Source: an uncultured Granulosicoccus sp. (lineage in GTDB: Bacteria > Pseudomonadota > Gammaproteobacteria > Granulosicoccales > Granulosicoccaceae). Taken from it: a stretch of DNA of 64,000 bases. The position numbers and the translations under genes were made by a program. The notes beneath the pieces were generated by a model, which ran no database searches, was not told where the DNA came from, and saw only the letters and a list, made by a program, of their open reading frames with translations. The first letter of the stretch is position 1; each line of letters begins with the position of its first letter. Shown here in pieces: positions 39,239 to 48,448 of the stretch. The stretch is from positions 112,976-176,975 of the forward strand of contig CANLXI010000014.1 in NCBI GenBank assembly GCA_947495035.1. Direction: 5' to 3'.

Positions 39239-42200
39239 TTGATAGTGGAAGCACAGAATGACACTCACCTGCATGCATCGCCGGAGCGCCATGCCGCAGG
39301 CATGACAGATCGCAGTGGCAGCAGGTCGATACACCTGCGCGTGTTGCTGGTCCTGCTGACCTGCGTCGCAGCCATTGTTGCGCTCGTCAGCATGCGACTG
39401 GATACGCCCGCCTGGGATATTGTCTGGTTGACCGACGGCAGTATCAGTGCGCCGGTACTGCAGGCGCTGGACAAGATGCGTTACGAATTGGCCGCGCTGG
39501 TGCTGGTCGGCCTGAACTTCATTCTTTATGTGTTTCGTGCCGGGCGCGATTCCCTGCCAAGCGAGCCCCGGCGGGCAGCCGTGAGTGCCGAGTGGCCGGA
39601 GCATGACGCGGAGTTGCGTGATTCTGCCGATACCGACCTGCTGGAGCAGACCATCGCCATGCCGGATGAGGACCTTCCCGCACGCAGACCGGTATCAGTG
39701 AATCCGCAGTCAACCCTTCAAGGTGTCACCATGGCCAATGCCGAGGCCCAATTGCAGATTGCGAACAGCGAGGTCACTCGTTTGCGCAAGGAGCTGGTCG
39801 CCTGTCGGCAACAGCTGGAAACGTCCAATCAGGCCAAGTCCCAGTTTCTGGCCAATATGAGCCATGAATTGCGTACACCGATGAACGGCATCATGGGCAT
39901 GACGGACTTGCTGCTGGGCGGTACGCTGTCGGCGCGGGAAGAGCGATTCGTCAATTCCATTGCGGCCTCGTCCAGTTCACTGCTGGCCATCATCAATGAT
40001 CTGCTGGATTTCTCGAAGATCGAGTCCGGCATACTGCAACTCGAGAACGGTCGATTCTCGGTGCGCGATTGTGTCGAGGATGTCTGTGCTTCCCTGGCCA
40101 GTTCAGCGCACGCCAAGAACATCGAGCTGATCTGCTACGTCGACTCCAACGTGCCGGTGCAGATGGATGGTGACCCGGGTCGCGTCCGGCAGATACTGCA
40201 CAATCTGATTACCAATGCCATCGCCTTCACTCAGCAGGGCGAAGTCGTGGTGCGCGTGACGCGCAAGCAGGAAGGCAAGGGCAAGTCGGTGTATCTGTGC
40301 GATGTGCAGGATACCGGTGAAGGTATTACCCCGGAAATGCAGATACAGCTGTTCGATGCCTTTACCCAGGCAGATCCGAGCAATACACGTGGCCACGGCG
40401 GTATCGGCATGGGCCTGGCCATCACCAAGCAGCTGGTGTCGATGATGAACGGCAATATCTCGTTTCGCAGCCGCCTGGGCGAAGGCACACGATTCAGCTT
40501 CACGATGGAACTGGAAGATGTGGCCGAGGATGTACCCGGTGCCTCACGGCGGCGTTCACTGCACGGTGCACGGGTGCTGGTGGTGGATGACAATGAAACC
40601 AACCGCACGATCCTGTACCACCAGTTGTCCAACTGGGGTGTGCTGGTGGAAACCGTGGAAAGCGGCAAACTGGCACTGCAGGCGCTGCGGGCTGCACATG
40701 ATCGGGATCAGGGCTTTGATGTACTGATCCTGGATCTGCACATGCCGGAAATGGATGGCATTCAACTGGCCAAGGCCATACAGGCCGAACCGGATTTTCG
40801 GCATATCCAGGCAATCATGCTCACTTCCGCCATACTGCAACTCGATGGCATGGAGCTGCGCAAACTCGGTATCTACAAGTACGTCAGCAAGCCTGCGCGA
40901 CAGTCGGTACTGCACGATTCACTGGCATCACTGATGCCCAGCGAGAGCGGCAATACGCGATTGCGCGAGCAACCTGTCGCCGCCATCAGCCAATCCGGGG
41001 TCAATGCGAGGGTACTGCTGGTGGAGGACAATCCGGTGAATCAGGACGTGGCCATGGGCATGCTGGAGCAACTGGGTTGCGAAGTGACACTGGCCACCGA
41101 TGGCCAGGATGCCGTTACACGCGGCGAGGCCGAGAAATACGACATCGTGTTGATGGACTGCCAGATGCCAACCATGGACGGCTACGAGGCCACCCGGCGC
41201 CTGAAATCGGATGGTGGGCTCAATGCACCGACACCGGTGGTCGCACTGACGGCCAATGCCATGGAAGGTGATCGGGAGAAGTGTCTGTCTGCCGGTATGG
41301 ATGACTATGTGTCCAAACCGGTGCGTACACAGGTGCTGTCGCACATGATTGCCAAATGGGTCGGCCGTCCGGGCGGCGAGCCGTTTGACGAGACTCAGCA
41401 CAGCCAGACACCAGCCCTGAGGCCATCGGGTGGCCGAGAGGATGATCTGCCGGAGAATCATCTCGAGAAGGTAGAAGAGACCTTCAGACAGATCCCCGGT
41501 TCTGCCTACGCACAGAGCGAGCACGCTGTCGGCCCACAGGGCAGTGTGGCTGGCGGCAAGCCTCAGAGCGATTCGGGGAGGCAGGCCGATCAGCTGGCAG
41601 CGTCTGACGCGGATCCCGATGCCGGCGCGGCGTTGCGTGACGCTGCCAATCATCGAAGCGCAGACAGTGCAGTCGACACGAGTCCGAGAGAAAGCGTCGC
41701 CGCTACCGGGACACCGACTGACGCAGATGTGCCGGACAATGGTGTGCAGGCCGAGGTCGCGGGCAGTGATGACGTTGCTGCTCGGCCAGTGGATCAGGCC
41801 GCCAGGGCCACCGCAATGCCGGACGATCAACAGCAAGCCGAACGGACGCCTGAACCGACAACCGGCCGTCAGGCCGATGCGTCAGCTGTTTCCGCCAGCG
41901 TTGCTGTGGACTCGCCAGACGAGAGCGATGGCAGTGACGAGACATCCGCCTCGGTCATCAACCTCAAGGCCATCAATACCATTCGTGGATTGCAGCGTCC
42001 CGGCAAGGCCTGTCTGCTGACCAAGGTGGTGGGTGTGTATTTCAACAAGACACCCGAACTGATAGCCTCGATGCAGAGCGCGATGCAGGACAATGATCTG
42101 GACGCCGTGGCTGCCTGTGCGCATAGCCTGAAATCCAGCAGCGCCTATCTGGGAGCCGATACCCTGACACGGCGTTGTCGCCTGATCGAGGATGCCATCA

Positions 42201-42301
42201 AGGATGGCAGCCATGAGGGTCTAGCATCACTGGTGGAAGGCTTCGATGAGGAATACGCCCTGGTATCGCGGGAACTGGACAGCATGATCAAGGCCGCGTG
42301 A
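39239..42301 (+). CDS. Hybrid histidine kinase with two receivers and an Hpt domain
   Basis: About 1000 residues; the start is uncertain (TTG 39239, GTG 39245 or ATG 39302). Counting from 39239, two membrane segments (~33-52 and ~83-99) enclose only about 30 residues, so no large sensory domain is exposed. A coiled linker leads to His209 (ANMSHELRTP), the HATPase domain (LHNLITNAIAF, DTGEGI, GGIGMGLAIT), receiver 1 (Asp499 in LILDLHMPEMDG), receiver 2 (Asp640 in IVLMDCQMPTMDG), an acidic disordered linker (~715-900) and an Hpt domain (His962 in AHSLKSSSAYLG). This is a BarA/ArcB-like layout. It is divergent from the PhnD-like/kinase/fusion operon and may serve as its phosphorelay partner (inferred). 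Confidence 0.92.
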   Translation: MIVEAQNDTHLHASPERHAAGMTDRSGSRSIHLRVLLVLLTCVAAIVALVSMRLDTPAWDIVWLTDGSISAPVLQALDKMRYELAALVLVGLNFILYVFRAGRDSLPSEPRRAAVSAEWPEHDAELRDSADTDLLEQTIAMPDEDLPARRPVSVNPQSTLQGVTMANAEAQLQIANSEVTRLRKELVACRQQLETSNQAKSQFLANMSHELRTPMNGIMGMTDLLLGGTLSAREERFVNSIAASSSSLLAIINDLLDFSKIESGILQLENGRFSVRDCVEDVCASLASSAHAKNIELICYVDSNVPVQMDGDPGRVRQILHNLITNAIAFTQQGEVVVRVTRKQEGKGKSVYLCDVQDTGEGITPEMQIQLFDAFTQADPSNTRGHGGIGMGLAITKQLVSMMNGNISFRSRLGEGTRFSFTMELEDVAEDVPGASRRRSLHGARVLVVDDNETNRTILYHQLSNWGVLVETVESGKLALQALRAAHDRDQGFDVLILDLHMPEMDGIQLAKAIQAEPDFRHIQAIMLTSAILQLDGMELRKLGIYKYVSKPARQSVLHDSLASLMPSESGNTRLREQPVAAISQSGVNARVLLVEDNPVNQDVAMGMLEQLGCEVTLATDGQDAVTRGEAEKYDIVLMDCQMPTMDGYEATRRLKSDGGLNAPTPVVALTANAMEGDREKCLSAGMDDYVSKPVRTQVLSHMIAKWVGRPGGEPFDETQHSQTPALRPSGGREDDLPENHLEKVEETFRQIPGSAYAQSEHAVGPQGSVAGGKPQSDSGRQADQLAASDADPDAGAALRDAANHRSADSAVDTSPRESVAATGTPTDADVPDNGVQAEVAGSDDVAARPVDQAARATAMPDDQQQAERTPEPTTGRQADASAVSASVAVDSPDESDGSDETSASVINLKAINTIRGLQRPGKACLLTKVVGVYFNKTPELIASMQSAMQDNDLDAVAACAHSLKSSSAYLGADTLTRRCRLIEDAIKDGSHEGLASLVEGFDEEYALVSRELDSMIKAA

Positions 42302-42314
42302 AGGCCCTCTGATC

Positions 42315-42342
42315 GAGGCCTGCTGCCGCCATGGCAGGCCTC
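42315..42342 (+). terminator. Hairpin after the Hpt kinase gene
   Basis: GAGGCCTGC (42315-42323) pairs perfectly with GCAGGCCTC (42334-42342), beginning 14 bases after the stop codon. There is no T-run, so it is either an imperfect terminator or an mRNA-stabilising hairpin. It lies between convergent genes. Confidence 0.5.
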
Positions 42343-42493
42343 AGGCCTCGCGACAGATCAAGGTTTGCCGCGTATTCCCACGGCGAACGAGCGTCGTGTC
42401 GTGATACGCCCTTCAGGTCCGTGGCAGGCAGCTAAGCGAGAGGGCGTATTTTCCCGAGTCGGGAGTCGGGAGGCAGGCTCCCGGGCAAGGCCC

Positions 42494-43213
42494 TCAGAGA
42501 TCCATCATCAGTTTCGAATCGTCGATGTGATCCAGCTCCACGCCTTCGTAGAAGTCGAAGATGGCATCCACCACGAACTGCGGATCGTCGGTGATCTGGA
42601 ACAGATCCATGTCACCGGGACTGATGGTGCCGGCCTCCACCAGTGAGGTCTCGAACCAGTCCAGCAGACCCTTCCAGAAGTCGGTGCCGAACAGGATGAT
42701 GGGAATGCGCTTGGACTTGCCGGTCTGCACCAGGGTCAGGATTTCCGCCATTTCATCGAGTGTGCCGAAGCCGCCGGGCATCACCACATAGGCCGAGGCG
42801 TATTTGACGAACATGACCTTGCGTGCGAAGAAGTACTTGAAGTTCAGGCTGATGTCCTGATACGGATTGCCGGATTGCTCATGCGGGAGCTTGATGTTCA
42901 GGCCCACGCTGGCCGACTTGCCGCTGAAGGCACCCTTGTTGGCCGCTTCCATGACGCCCGGCCCACCACCACTGACCACCGCAAAACCGGAGTCGGACAG
43001 CAGGCGACTGATCTCTTCGCTGTACTGGTAGTAGGGGTTGTCCGGCTTGAAGCGGGCGGAACCGAAGATACTCACCGACGGACTCAGATCGGCCAGCTGC
43101 TGGAAGCCTTCGACGAACTCGGACATGATCTGGAAGATCTTCCAGGAATCGCGTGTCAGAGCCTTGTCTCGGGCATCCCGGCGCATCTGATTGTGAGTGG
43201 GTAGCTTTCGCAT
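42494..43213 (-). CDS. LOG family protein (TIGR00730), nucleotide 5'-monophosphate phosphoribohydrolase-like
   Basis: A 239-residue cytosolic Rossmann-like protein of the LOG family. The signatures VVSGGGPGVMEAANKGA and MPGGFGTLDEMAE (PGGxGTxxE) are intact. Related bacterial enzymes hydrolyse nucleoside 5'-monophosphates, and plant LOG enzymes activate cytokinins; the substrate here is unknown. The N-terminus (~50 residues) extends before the core, as in the PpnN-like and long LOG branches. It is divergent from polA with 92 bases between. Confidence 0.9.
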   Translation of the reverse strand: MRKLPTHNQMRRDARDKALTRDSWKIFQIMSEFVEGFQQLADLSPSVSIFGSARFKPDNPYYQYSEEISRLLSDSGFAVVSGGGPGVMEAANKGAFSGKSASVGLNIKLPHEQSGNPYQDISLNFKYFFARKVMFVKYASAYVVMPGGFGTLDEMAEILTLVQTGKSKRIPIILFGTDFWKGLLDWFETSLVEAGTISPGDMDLFQITDDPQFVVDAIFDFYEGVELDHIDDSKLMMDL

Positions 43214-43305
43214 CGATCCGTCCCTTGCCGACTATCGGCGTGTTTTCGAAATGACAGGCCGAGTGAATAGGTACACTATCCCTACAGCCCAAGCAGGTTA
43301 TTCGT

Positions 43306-46098
43306 ATGTCCAGCACCGCCAAATCCGATACTGCCACCGATAGCCCCGTTATTCTGGTTGACGGCTCAGCGTACCTGTATCGGGCATTTCATGCGATGCC
43401 ACCGTTGAGTAATGCAAAAGGCCAGCCGACCGGCGCCATCTACGGGGTCGTGAACATGCTGCGCAAGCTGGTAGCAGACTATCAGCCGAGCATCATGGTG
43501 GTGGTATTCGACGCCAGCGGCAAGACGTTTCGTGACGACATCTACACCGAGTATAAGGCGAACCGTGCGCGCATGCCCGATGACATGCGCTCTCAGATCA
43601 AGCCACTGTACGAGGTGGTGGAGAAGATGGGCTTCCCGATGCTGATCGTGGATGGCGTCGAGGCCGATGATGTCATCGGTACTTTGTCGGTACAGGCCAC
43701 CCGGGCGGGCCTCAAGACCATCGTCTCCACCGGTGACAAGGACATGGCGCAGCTGGTCAACGAGCAGGTGACGCTCGTCAATACCATGACGAATACGGTC
43801 ATGGACGTGGAAGGCGTGATCGAGAAGTTCGGGGTGCCGCCGGAGCAGATCATCGACTACCTGGCCCTGGTGGGCGATACCTCTGACAACATTCCCGGTG
43901 TGCCCAGCTGCGGCCCGAAAACGGCGGTCAAGTGGCTCAGTGCTCACGGTTCCCTGCAGGGCGTCATCGACAATGCCGATGCCATCAAGGGCAAGATCGG
44001 CGAAAAACTGCGTGACTCTCTGGCGCATCTGCCGATGTCGCAGGATCTGGCCACGATTCGGCTGGATGTGGAGCTGCCGCAGAAGCTTGAGGATCTGAGT
44101 ATCGGCGAGCCGGATGTCGAGGGTCTGGGCGCGTTGTACCAGGAGCTGGAGTTCAACACCTGGTCGCGTGAGCTGGCCGAGGGCAAGTCTCCGCTGTTGA
44201 ATCGCCGGGCTCGCGAAGCCAATGGCGATGAGGACGGTGATGCGGCAACTGGCAATGGCGATGCGGCAGCTGGCTCCGATGACTCGGTAGATCGTCAGTA
44301 CGAGACTGTGTTCACCCTGGAGGAGCTGGATCGCTGGATAGCCGAGCTCGAAGCGGCCGAGCTGTTCGCCTTCGATACCGAAACCACCAGCCTGGACTAC
44401 ATGCAGGCCGAGGTGGTCGGCATCTCCTTCGCCGTGGCCGAGGGGCGCGCCGCCTATGTACCACTGACTCACGATTACGAGGATGCCCCCGAGCAGCTGG
44501 ATCGAGAACAGGTGCTGGAGCGTTTGCGACCGTTACTCGAAGGCAAGCAGCGCAATCTGGTAGGGCAACACATCAAGTACGACATCAATGTGCTGCGCAA
44601 TCACGGCATCGAGCTGGTCAACGTGGCACATGACACCATGCTCGAGTCCTATGTGCTGGACAGCACCGCCACCCGGCACGACATGGATTCCCTGGCGAAG
44701 AAATATCTGGGTGTGTCCACGGTGAAGTTCGAGGACATCGCCGGCAAGGGCAAGAAGCAACTGACCTTCAACCAGATAGACGTGGAAGCGGCCAGCCACT
44801 ACGCCGCCGAGGATGCCGACATCACATTGCGTCTGCATCAGGCGCTGTGGCCGAAGCTCTGCGCCGAGGCAACGCTGAAGACGCTGTACGAGGACATCGA
44901 ACTGCCGGCATTGCATGTGCTGTCACACATCGAATGCACCGGTGTGCGCATCGATGCCGACATGCTGGCCAAGCAGGGCAAGGTGCTGGCTGCGACCATC
45001 GAGCAGGTGAAGAGCGATGCCTATGAGGATGCCGGTCGGGAATTCAATCTGGGTTCCCCCAAACAGATCGGCGAGATCTTCTTCAACGAAAAGCAGTTCC
45101 CGATCATTCGCAAGACACCCAAGGGGCAGCCATCAACGGCCGAGGATGTGCTCGAGCAGCTGGCCCTGGATTATCCGCTGCCGAAACTGATACTGCAGCA
45201 CCGCAGCCTGACCAAGCTGATGTCCACCTATATCGAGAAGCTGCCAGAGCAGATCGACCCCGGGACGCATCGGGTGCATACCTCCTACAACCAGGCCGTA
45301 GCCTCCACGGGGCGCCTGTCCAGTACCGATCCGAACCTGCAGAACATTCCGGTACGCACCGAGGAAGGTCGTCGCATTCGTGAAGCCTTCATTGCCGAGA
45401 AGGGCTATCGCCTGCTGGCGGCAGACTATTCGCAGATAGAGCTGCGCATCATGGCCCATCTGTCGGGTGATGAGGGACTGGTCACGGCATTCGAGCAAGG
45501 TTTGGATGTGCACAGAGCCACCGCTGCCGAAGTGTTCGGCGTACCGCTGGAAGCGGTGGAGGACGATCAGCGCCGCTCGGCCAAGGCGATCAACTTCGGC
45601 CTGATCTATGGCATGTCGGCCTTCGGTCTGGCCAAGCAACTGGACATACCCCGCGGTGAGGCGCAGAGCTACATCAATCTGTATTTCGAACGCTATCCGG
45701 GTGTGAAACGCTACATGGACGAAACCCGCGCGCTGGCGAAGGAACAGGGCTATGTGGAAACCGTGTTCGGCCGTCGCCTGTACCTGCCGGACATCAATGC
45801 CCGCAATGCGCAGATGAGAAACTATGCCGAGCGCACGGCCATCAACGCACCGATGCAGGGTACTGCGGCGGATATCATCAAGCGTGCCATGATCGATGTG
45901 GATGACTGGTTACGCAAGGACGGTATCGATGCACGGATCATCATGCAGGTACACGATGAGCTGGTGCTGGAGGTCAAGGCCGGTGAGCTGGAGAGTGTGG
46001 GCGAGCAGGTGAGTGGCCTGATGGTGAAGGCGGTAACCCTGAAGGTGCCGCTGGAAGTGGATGTGGGTGTGGGCAACAGTTGGGAAGAGGCGCACTGA
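43306..46098 (+). CDS. polA: DNA polymerase I
   Basis: A 930-residue replication and repair polymerase. The N-terminal 5'-3' exonuclease domain shows VDGSAYLYRAFHAMP, VSTGDKDMAQLV and GDTSDNIPGVPSCGPKTA. The 3'-5' proofreading domain keeps its Asp-x-Glu motif (FAFDTETTSLDYM). The polymerase domain has motif A LLAADYSQIELRIMAH, the O-helix RRSAKAINFGLIYGMS and motif C MQVHDELVLE. All three activities look intact. An acidic Gly/Asp-rich linker (~305-330) separates the first two domains. Confidence 0.98.
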   Translation: MSSTAKSDTATDSPVILVDGSAYLYRAFHAMPPLSNAKGQPTGAIYGVVNMLRKLVADYQPSIMVVVFDASGKTFRDDIYTEYKANRARMPDDMRSQIKPLYEVVEKMGFPMLIVDGVEADDVIGTLSVQATRAGLKTIVSTGDKDMAQLVNEQVTLVNTMTNTVMDVEGVIEKFGVPPEQIIDYLALVGDTSDNIPGVPSCGPKTAVKWLSAHGSLQGVIDNADAIKGKIGEKLRDSLAHLPMSQDLATIRLDVELPQKLEDLSIGEPDVEGLGALYQELEFNTWSRELAEGKSPLLNRRAREANGDEDGDAATGNGDAAAGSDDSVDRQYETVFTLEELDRWIAELEAAELFAFDTETTSLDYMQAEVVGISFAVAEGRAAYVPLTHDYEDAPEQLDREQVLERLRPLLEGKQRNLVGQHIKYDINVLRNHGIELVNVAHDTMLESYVLDSTATRHDMDSLAKKYLGVSTVKFEDIAGKGKKQLTFNQIDVEAASHYAAEDADITLRLHQALWPKLCAEATLKTLYEDIELPALHVLSHIECTGVRIDADMLAKQGKVLAATIEQVKSDAYEDAGREFNLGSPKQIGEIFFNEKQFPIIRKTPKGQPSTAEDVLEQLALDYPLPKLILQHRSLTKLMSTYIEKLPEQIDPGTHRVHTSYNQAVASTGRLSSTDPNLQNIPVRTEEGRRIREAFIAEKGYRLLAADYSQIELRIMAHLSGDEGLVTAFEQGLDVHRATAAEVFGVPLEAVEDDQRRSAKAINFGLIYGMSAFGLAKQLDIPRGEAQSYINLYFERYPGVKRYMDETRALAKEQGYVETVFGRRLYLPDINARNAQMRNYAERTAINAPMQGTAADIIKRAMIDVDDWLRKDGIDARIIMQVHDELVLEVKAGELESVGEQVSGLMVKAVTLKVPLEVDVGVGNSWEEAH

Positions 46099-46101
46099 GC
46101 A

Positions 46102-47313
46102 TCAGATGCGAGCGTTGTCTCCGGGCAGTTGCGCGCGCCCCGGGGGAGCATCCCGGGCACTGAGATAGACCAGCAGAGCCAGCAGCAGCAGAACTGCATA
46201 GCTGCCGAACAGCAATTGATAGGTCATCGGAGAACTGGAATCGGCTTGTGTGGCGACCAGCTGGCCGGTGACGAACTGCATGACCCCGGCGCCGAATATC
46301 GAACAGAAATTGACCAGTGTGACACCACGGCCTACCAGCTCGGGCGGCAGAAAGGCACGACCATGCGCCATGACCACGCCATAGCTGGTACCGGCAGCAC
46401 CGATGATGATGAACAGGACGGTGGCAACGCCGATGCCGGGTATCGGTTGCAGCACGAATACCAGCAAGGCCAGCAATACCAGGGCATTACCGCCGAACAC
46501 GACCCATTTGCGCGTGTTGAGCAGCTTGTCCAGTGGGCCGTAGATGAGGTTGCCGACAATCATCGCAATGGCCATCCACAGCGTCACCTTGCCGATGAGC
46601 AGACTGTCAGCGGAGAACAGATCGGTCAGGTAAGGACCCGTCCAGAGCCCGCGAATGCCAGCCACCGGTGCATAGCACAGCAGCGTCATGATCATGATGG
46701 GCCACAGTACCGGGGTTTTCAGCAGAGTCAGATAGCCGGACAGACCGGCATTGCCCGGAGCGTCGACTTCCGGATCTTCCACCAGCAGCAGAATGGCGGC
46801 AGCCACCAGCACGGTCAGGCCGCCGAGTCCGGCCATGACCGCTCGCCAGCCAAAGGCATCCACTGCGCTGGCCAACGGACTGCTGCCCACCACATTTCCC
46901 AGGTTGCCGAAAGCCACCAGCCAGGAGGTCATGACGGCAAACTGCCGGCCGTCGAAGCGTTGCGCGAAGATGAACAGAGAGGCCATCAGCACTGGCGAGC
47001 AGCCGATGCCGATGAGTGTCATCGCGATCACGATGGCCTGAGGTGATTGAGCCATGGCGAAGATGAAGGCACCACCACCGCCTGCGAGACCGAAGATCAG
47101 GGTGGCGGTGCGACGAGGGCCGAAACGATCGAGTCCGACACCGACGGCAAACTGCATCAGGGCGAAGCTGATGAACCACAGACCGGACGCCAGTGACAGA
47201 TCTGCCTTGTCGGCGCCGAGCTCGGCACTGAGCTGCGGTGTCAGTACCGCAAGGAAGGAGCGGTAGAACTGCGAGAGAACGTAGGCAACTGCCAGTGCAA
47301 CAAGTCCGGACAT
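46102..47313 (-). CDS. Major facilitator superfamily transporter (zinc-cluster associated)
   Basis: An inner-membrane protein of 403 residues with 12 predicted helices. The MFS loop motif between helices 2 and 3 is present as GVGLDRFGPRRTA. ATG 47313 (MSGLVALAVAYVLSQF) is preferred to the GTG four codons upstream. The substrate is unknown. It lies 78 bases downstream of the COG0523 gene on the same strand, after znuA, so it may belong to the zinc-responsive unit. Metal or metallophore transport is a hypothesis only. Confidence 0.85.
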   Translation of the reverse strand: MSGLVALAVAYVLSQFYRSFLAVLTPQLSAELGADKADLSLASGLWFISFALMQFAVGVGLDRFGPRRTATLIFGLAGGGGAFIFAMAQSPQAIVIAMTLIGIGCSPVLMASLFIFAQRFDGRQFAVMTSWLVAFGNLGNVVGSSPLASAVDAFGWRAVMAGLGGLTVLVAAAILLLVEDPEVDAPGNAGLSGYLTLLKTPVLWPIMIMTLLCYAPVAGIRGLWTGPYLTDLFSADSLLIGKVTLWMAIAMIVGNLIYGPLDKLLNTRKWVVFGGNALVLLALLVFVLQPIPGIGVATVLFIIIGAAGTSYGVVMAHGRAFLPPELVGRGVTLVNFCSIFGAGVMQFVTGQLVATQADSSSPMTYQLLFGSYAVLLLLALLVYLSARDAPPGRAQLPGDNARI

Positions 47314-47391
47314 CGAAACCAGCACTACCGTGGTGCAAAAGGGTAGCCAGTGTAAGCGAGTCTTGCCGCGTTGGGAAACCCGGCCGCTCGA

Positions 47392-48411
47392 TCAGTCTGC
47401 CAGGCACTGCAACAGTTGGTCTTCCCAATTGTCGTCGATGGCTGGACTGATGATTTCGATTCGGCTTTCGTCACAGTACTGCAGCTTCATTTCGGTCAGC
47501 GAACTGCTGGCCAGGTTGTAGCCGAATACCCCCTTGTCCGTGCGGAAACAGGCTTTCATGCGATCCGCGTCGATGCCACTGAGAAAAGCGAACAGGCACT
47601 CGCGGCGGAAGACCCTGTCAGCTGCGAATCGCCAGCCGACACTGCAATAGCCTTCACCGCTGTTCTCGGCCTTGAGATAGCCACAGGCAGGCAAGGGCTC
47701 ATCGGCCACGAGGACAGCAGACTCATGGGACTCATGATGAGGGTGATGGGGCGTGTGTTCCCTGCCCGAATCACGTTGGGCGTCCTCTTTGCGATTCAGG
47801 ATGGAACGATCCAGTTGGCCGTTGCTGGCAAACAGCACTTGCGCCGAGGTGCGTCCATGGTCCTGTACATATCGTTGCAGCCTGTCTCTGTCCTCGGGTT
47901 GATACAGTTCGCTCTTGCTGCCGATGACACAATCGGCGATTGCGATCTGCTGATTGAAGGTGTCATGGCTGGTGTAGCGATGATCGCTGAGATGACGGGC
48001 ATCCACCAGGGTCAGTATCTGCTGCACATCCAGTACGTCCCGATAGATGCCCGACAGTACCTGTAGCACCTCCTTCGGGTGTCCGAGCCCGGTGGGTTCT
48101 ATCAGCAGGCGATCCGGCCTGGCAAGGATCAACAGCTGGTTGAGGGCCACCTGCATCGGCAAACCGGCTGCACAACACATGCAGCCGCCCGGCACTTCGC
48201 GTACGTAGACACCGCTCTCCTTGTTGTGACGCCCCTGCAACAAGCCACCATCGACACCGATTTCACCGAATTCGTTGACCAGCACAGCCCAGCGCTGATC
48301 TGCCGGCTTGTGCTGCAGCAGGTGCATGATGGCCGTGGTCTTGCCCACACCGAGAAAGCCCGTGATGATGTTGGTGGGGATGTTCTGTAGCGGAGCCGCC
48401 ATGCGTGTCAT
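47392..48411 (-). CDS. COG0523 family GTPase (CobW/ZigA/YeiR-like metallochaperone)
   Basis: A 339-residue G3E-family GTPase. Walker A is GFLGVGKTT (residues 18-26), and the metal-binding CxCC motif is GGCMCC (Cys77-Cys80). A guanine-specificity segment is less clear (GSKSELYQ). A His-rich loop, HTPHHPHHESHE, lies near residue 220. The C-terminal CobW_C region follows. COG0523 proteins next to zinc-uptake genes and possible Zur sites act in zinc homeostasis under limitation, such as zinc delivery to client proteins. It lies 37 bases after znuA. Confidence 0.92.
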   Translation of the reverse strand: MTRMAAPLQNIPTNIITGFLGVGKTTAIMHLLQHKPADQRWAVLVNEFGEIGVDGGLLQGRHNKESGVYVREVPGGCMCCAAGLPMQVALNQLLILARPDRLLIEPTGLGHPKEVLQVLSGIYRDVLDVQQILTLVDARHLSDHRYTSHDTFNQQIAIADCVIGSKSELYQPEDRDRLQRYVQDHGRTSAQVLFASNGQLDRSILNRKEDAQRDSGREHTPHHPHHESHESAVLVADEPLPACGYLKAENSGEGYCSVGWRFAADRVFRRECLFAFLSGIDADRMKACFRTDKGVFGYNLASSSLTEMKLQYCDESRIEIISPAIDDNWEDQLLQCLAD

Positions 48412-48448
48412 CGGTCATGAGTCAGTGGTGGCAGAGAGCGTACTGCGT

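Noticed and set aside
46129..47046. A 305-codon plus-strand frame across the MFS gene
   Set aside because: It is antisense to a protein with clear MFS motifs; Gln/His-rich shadow translation.
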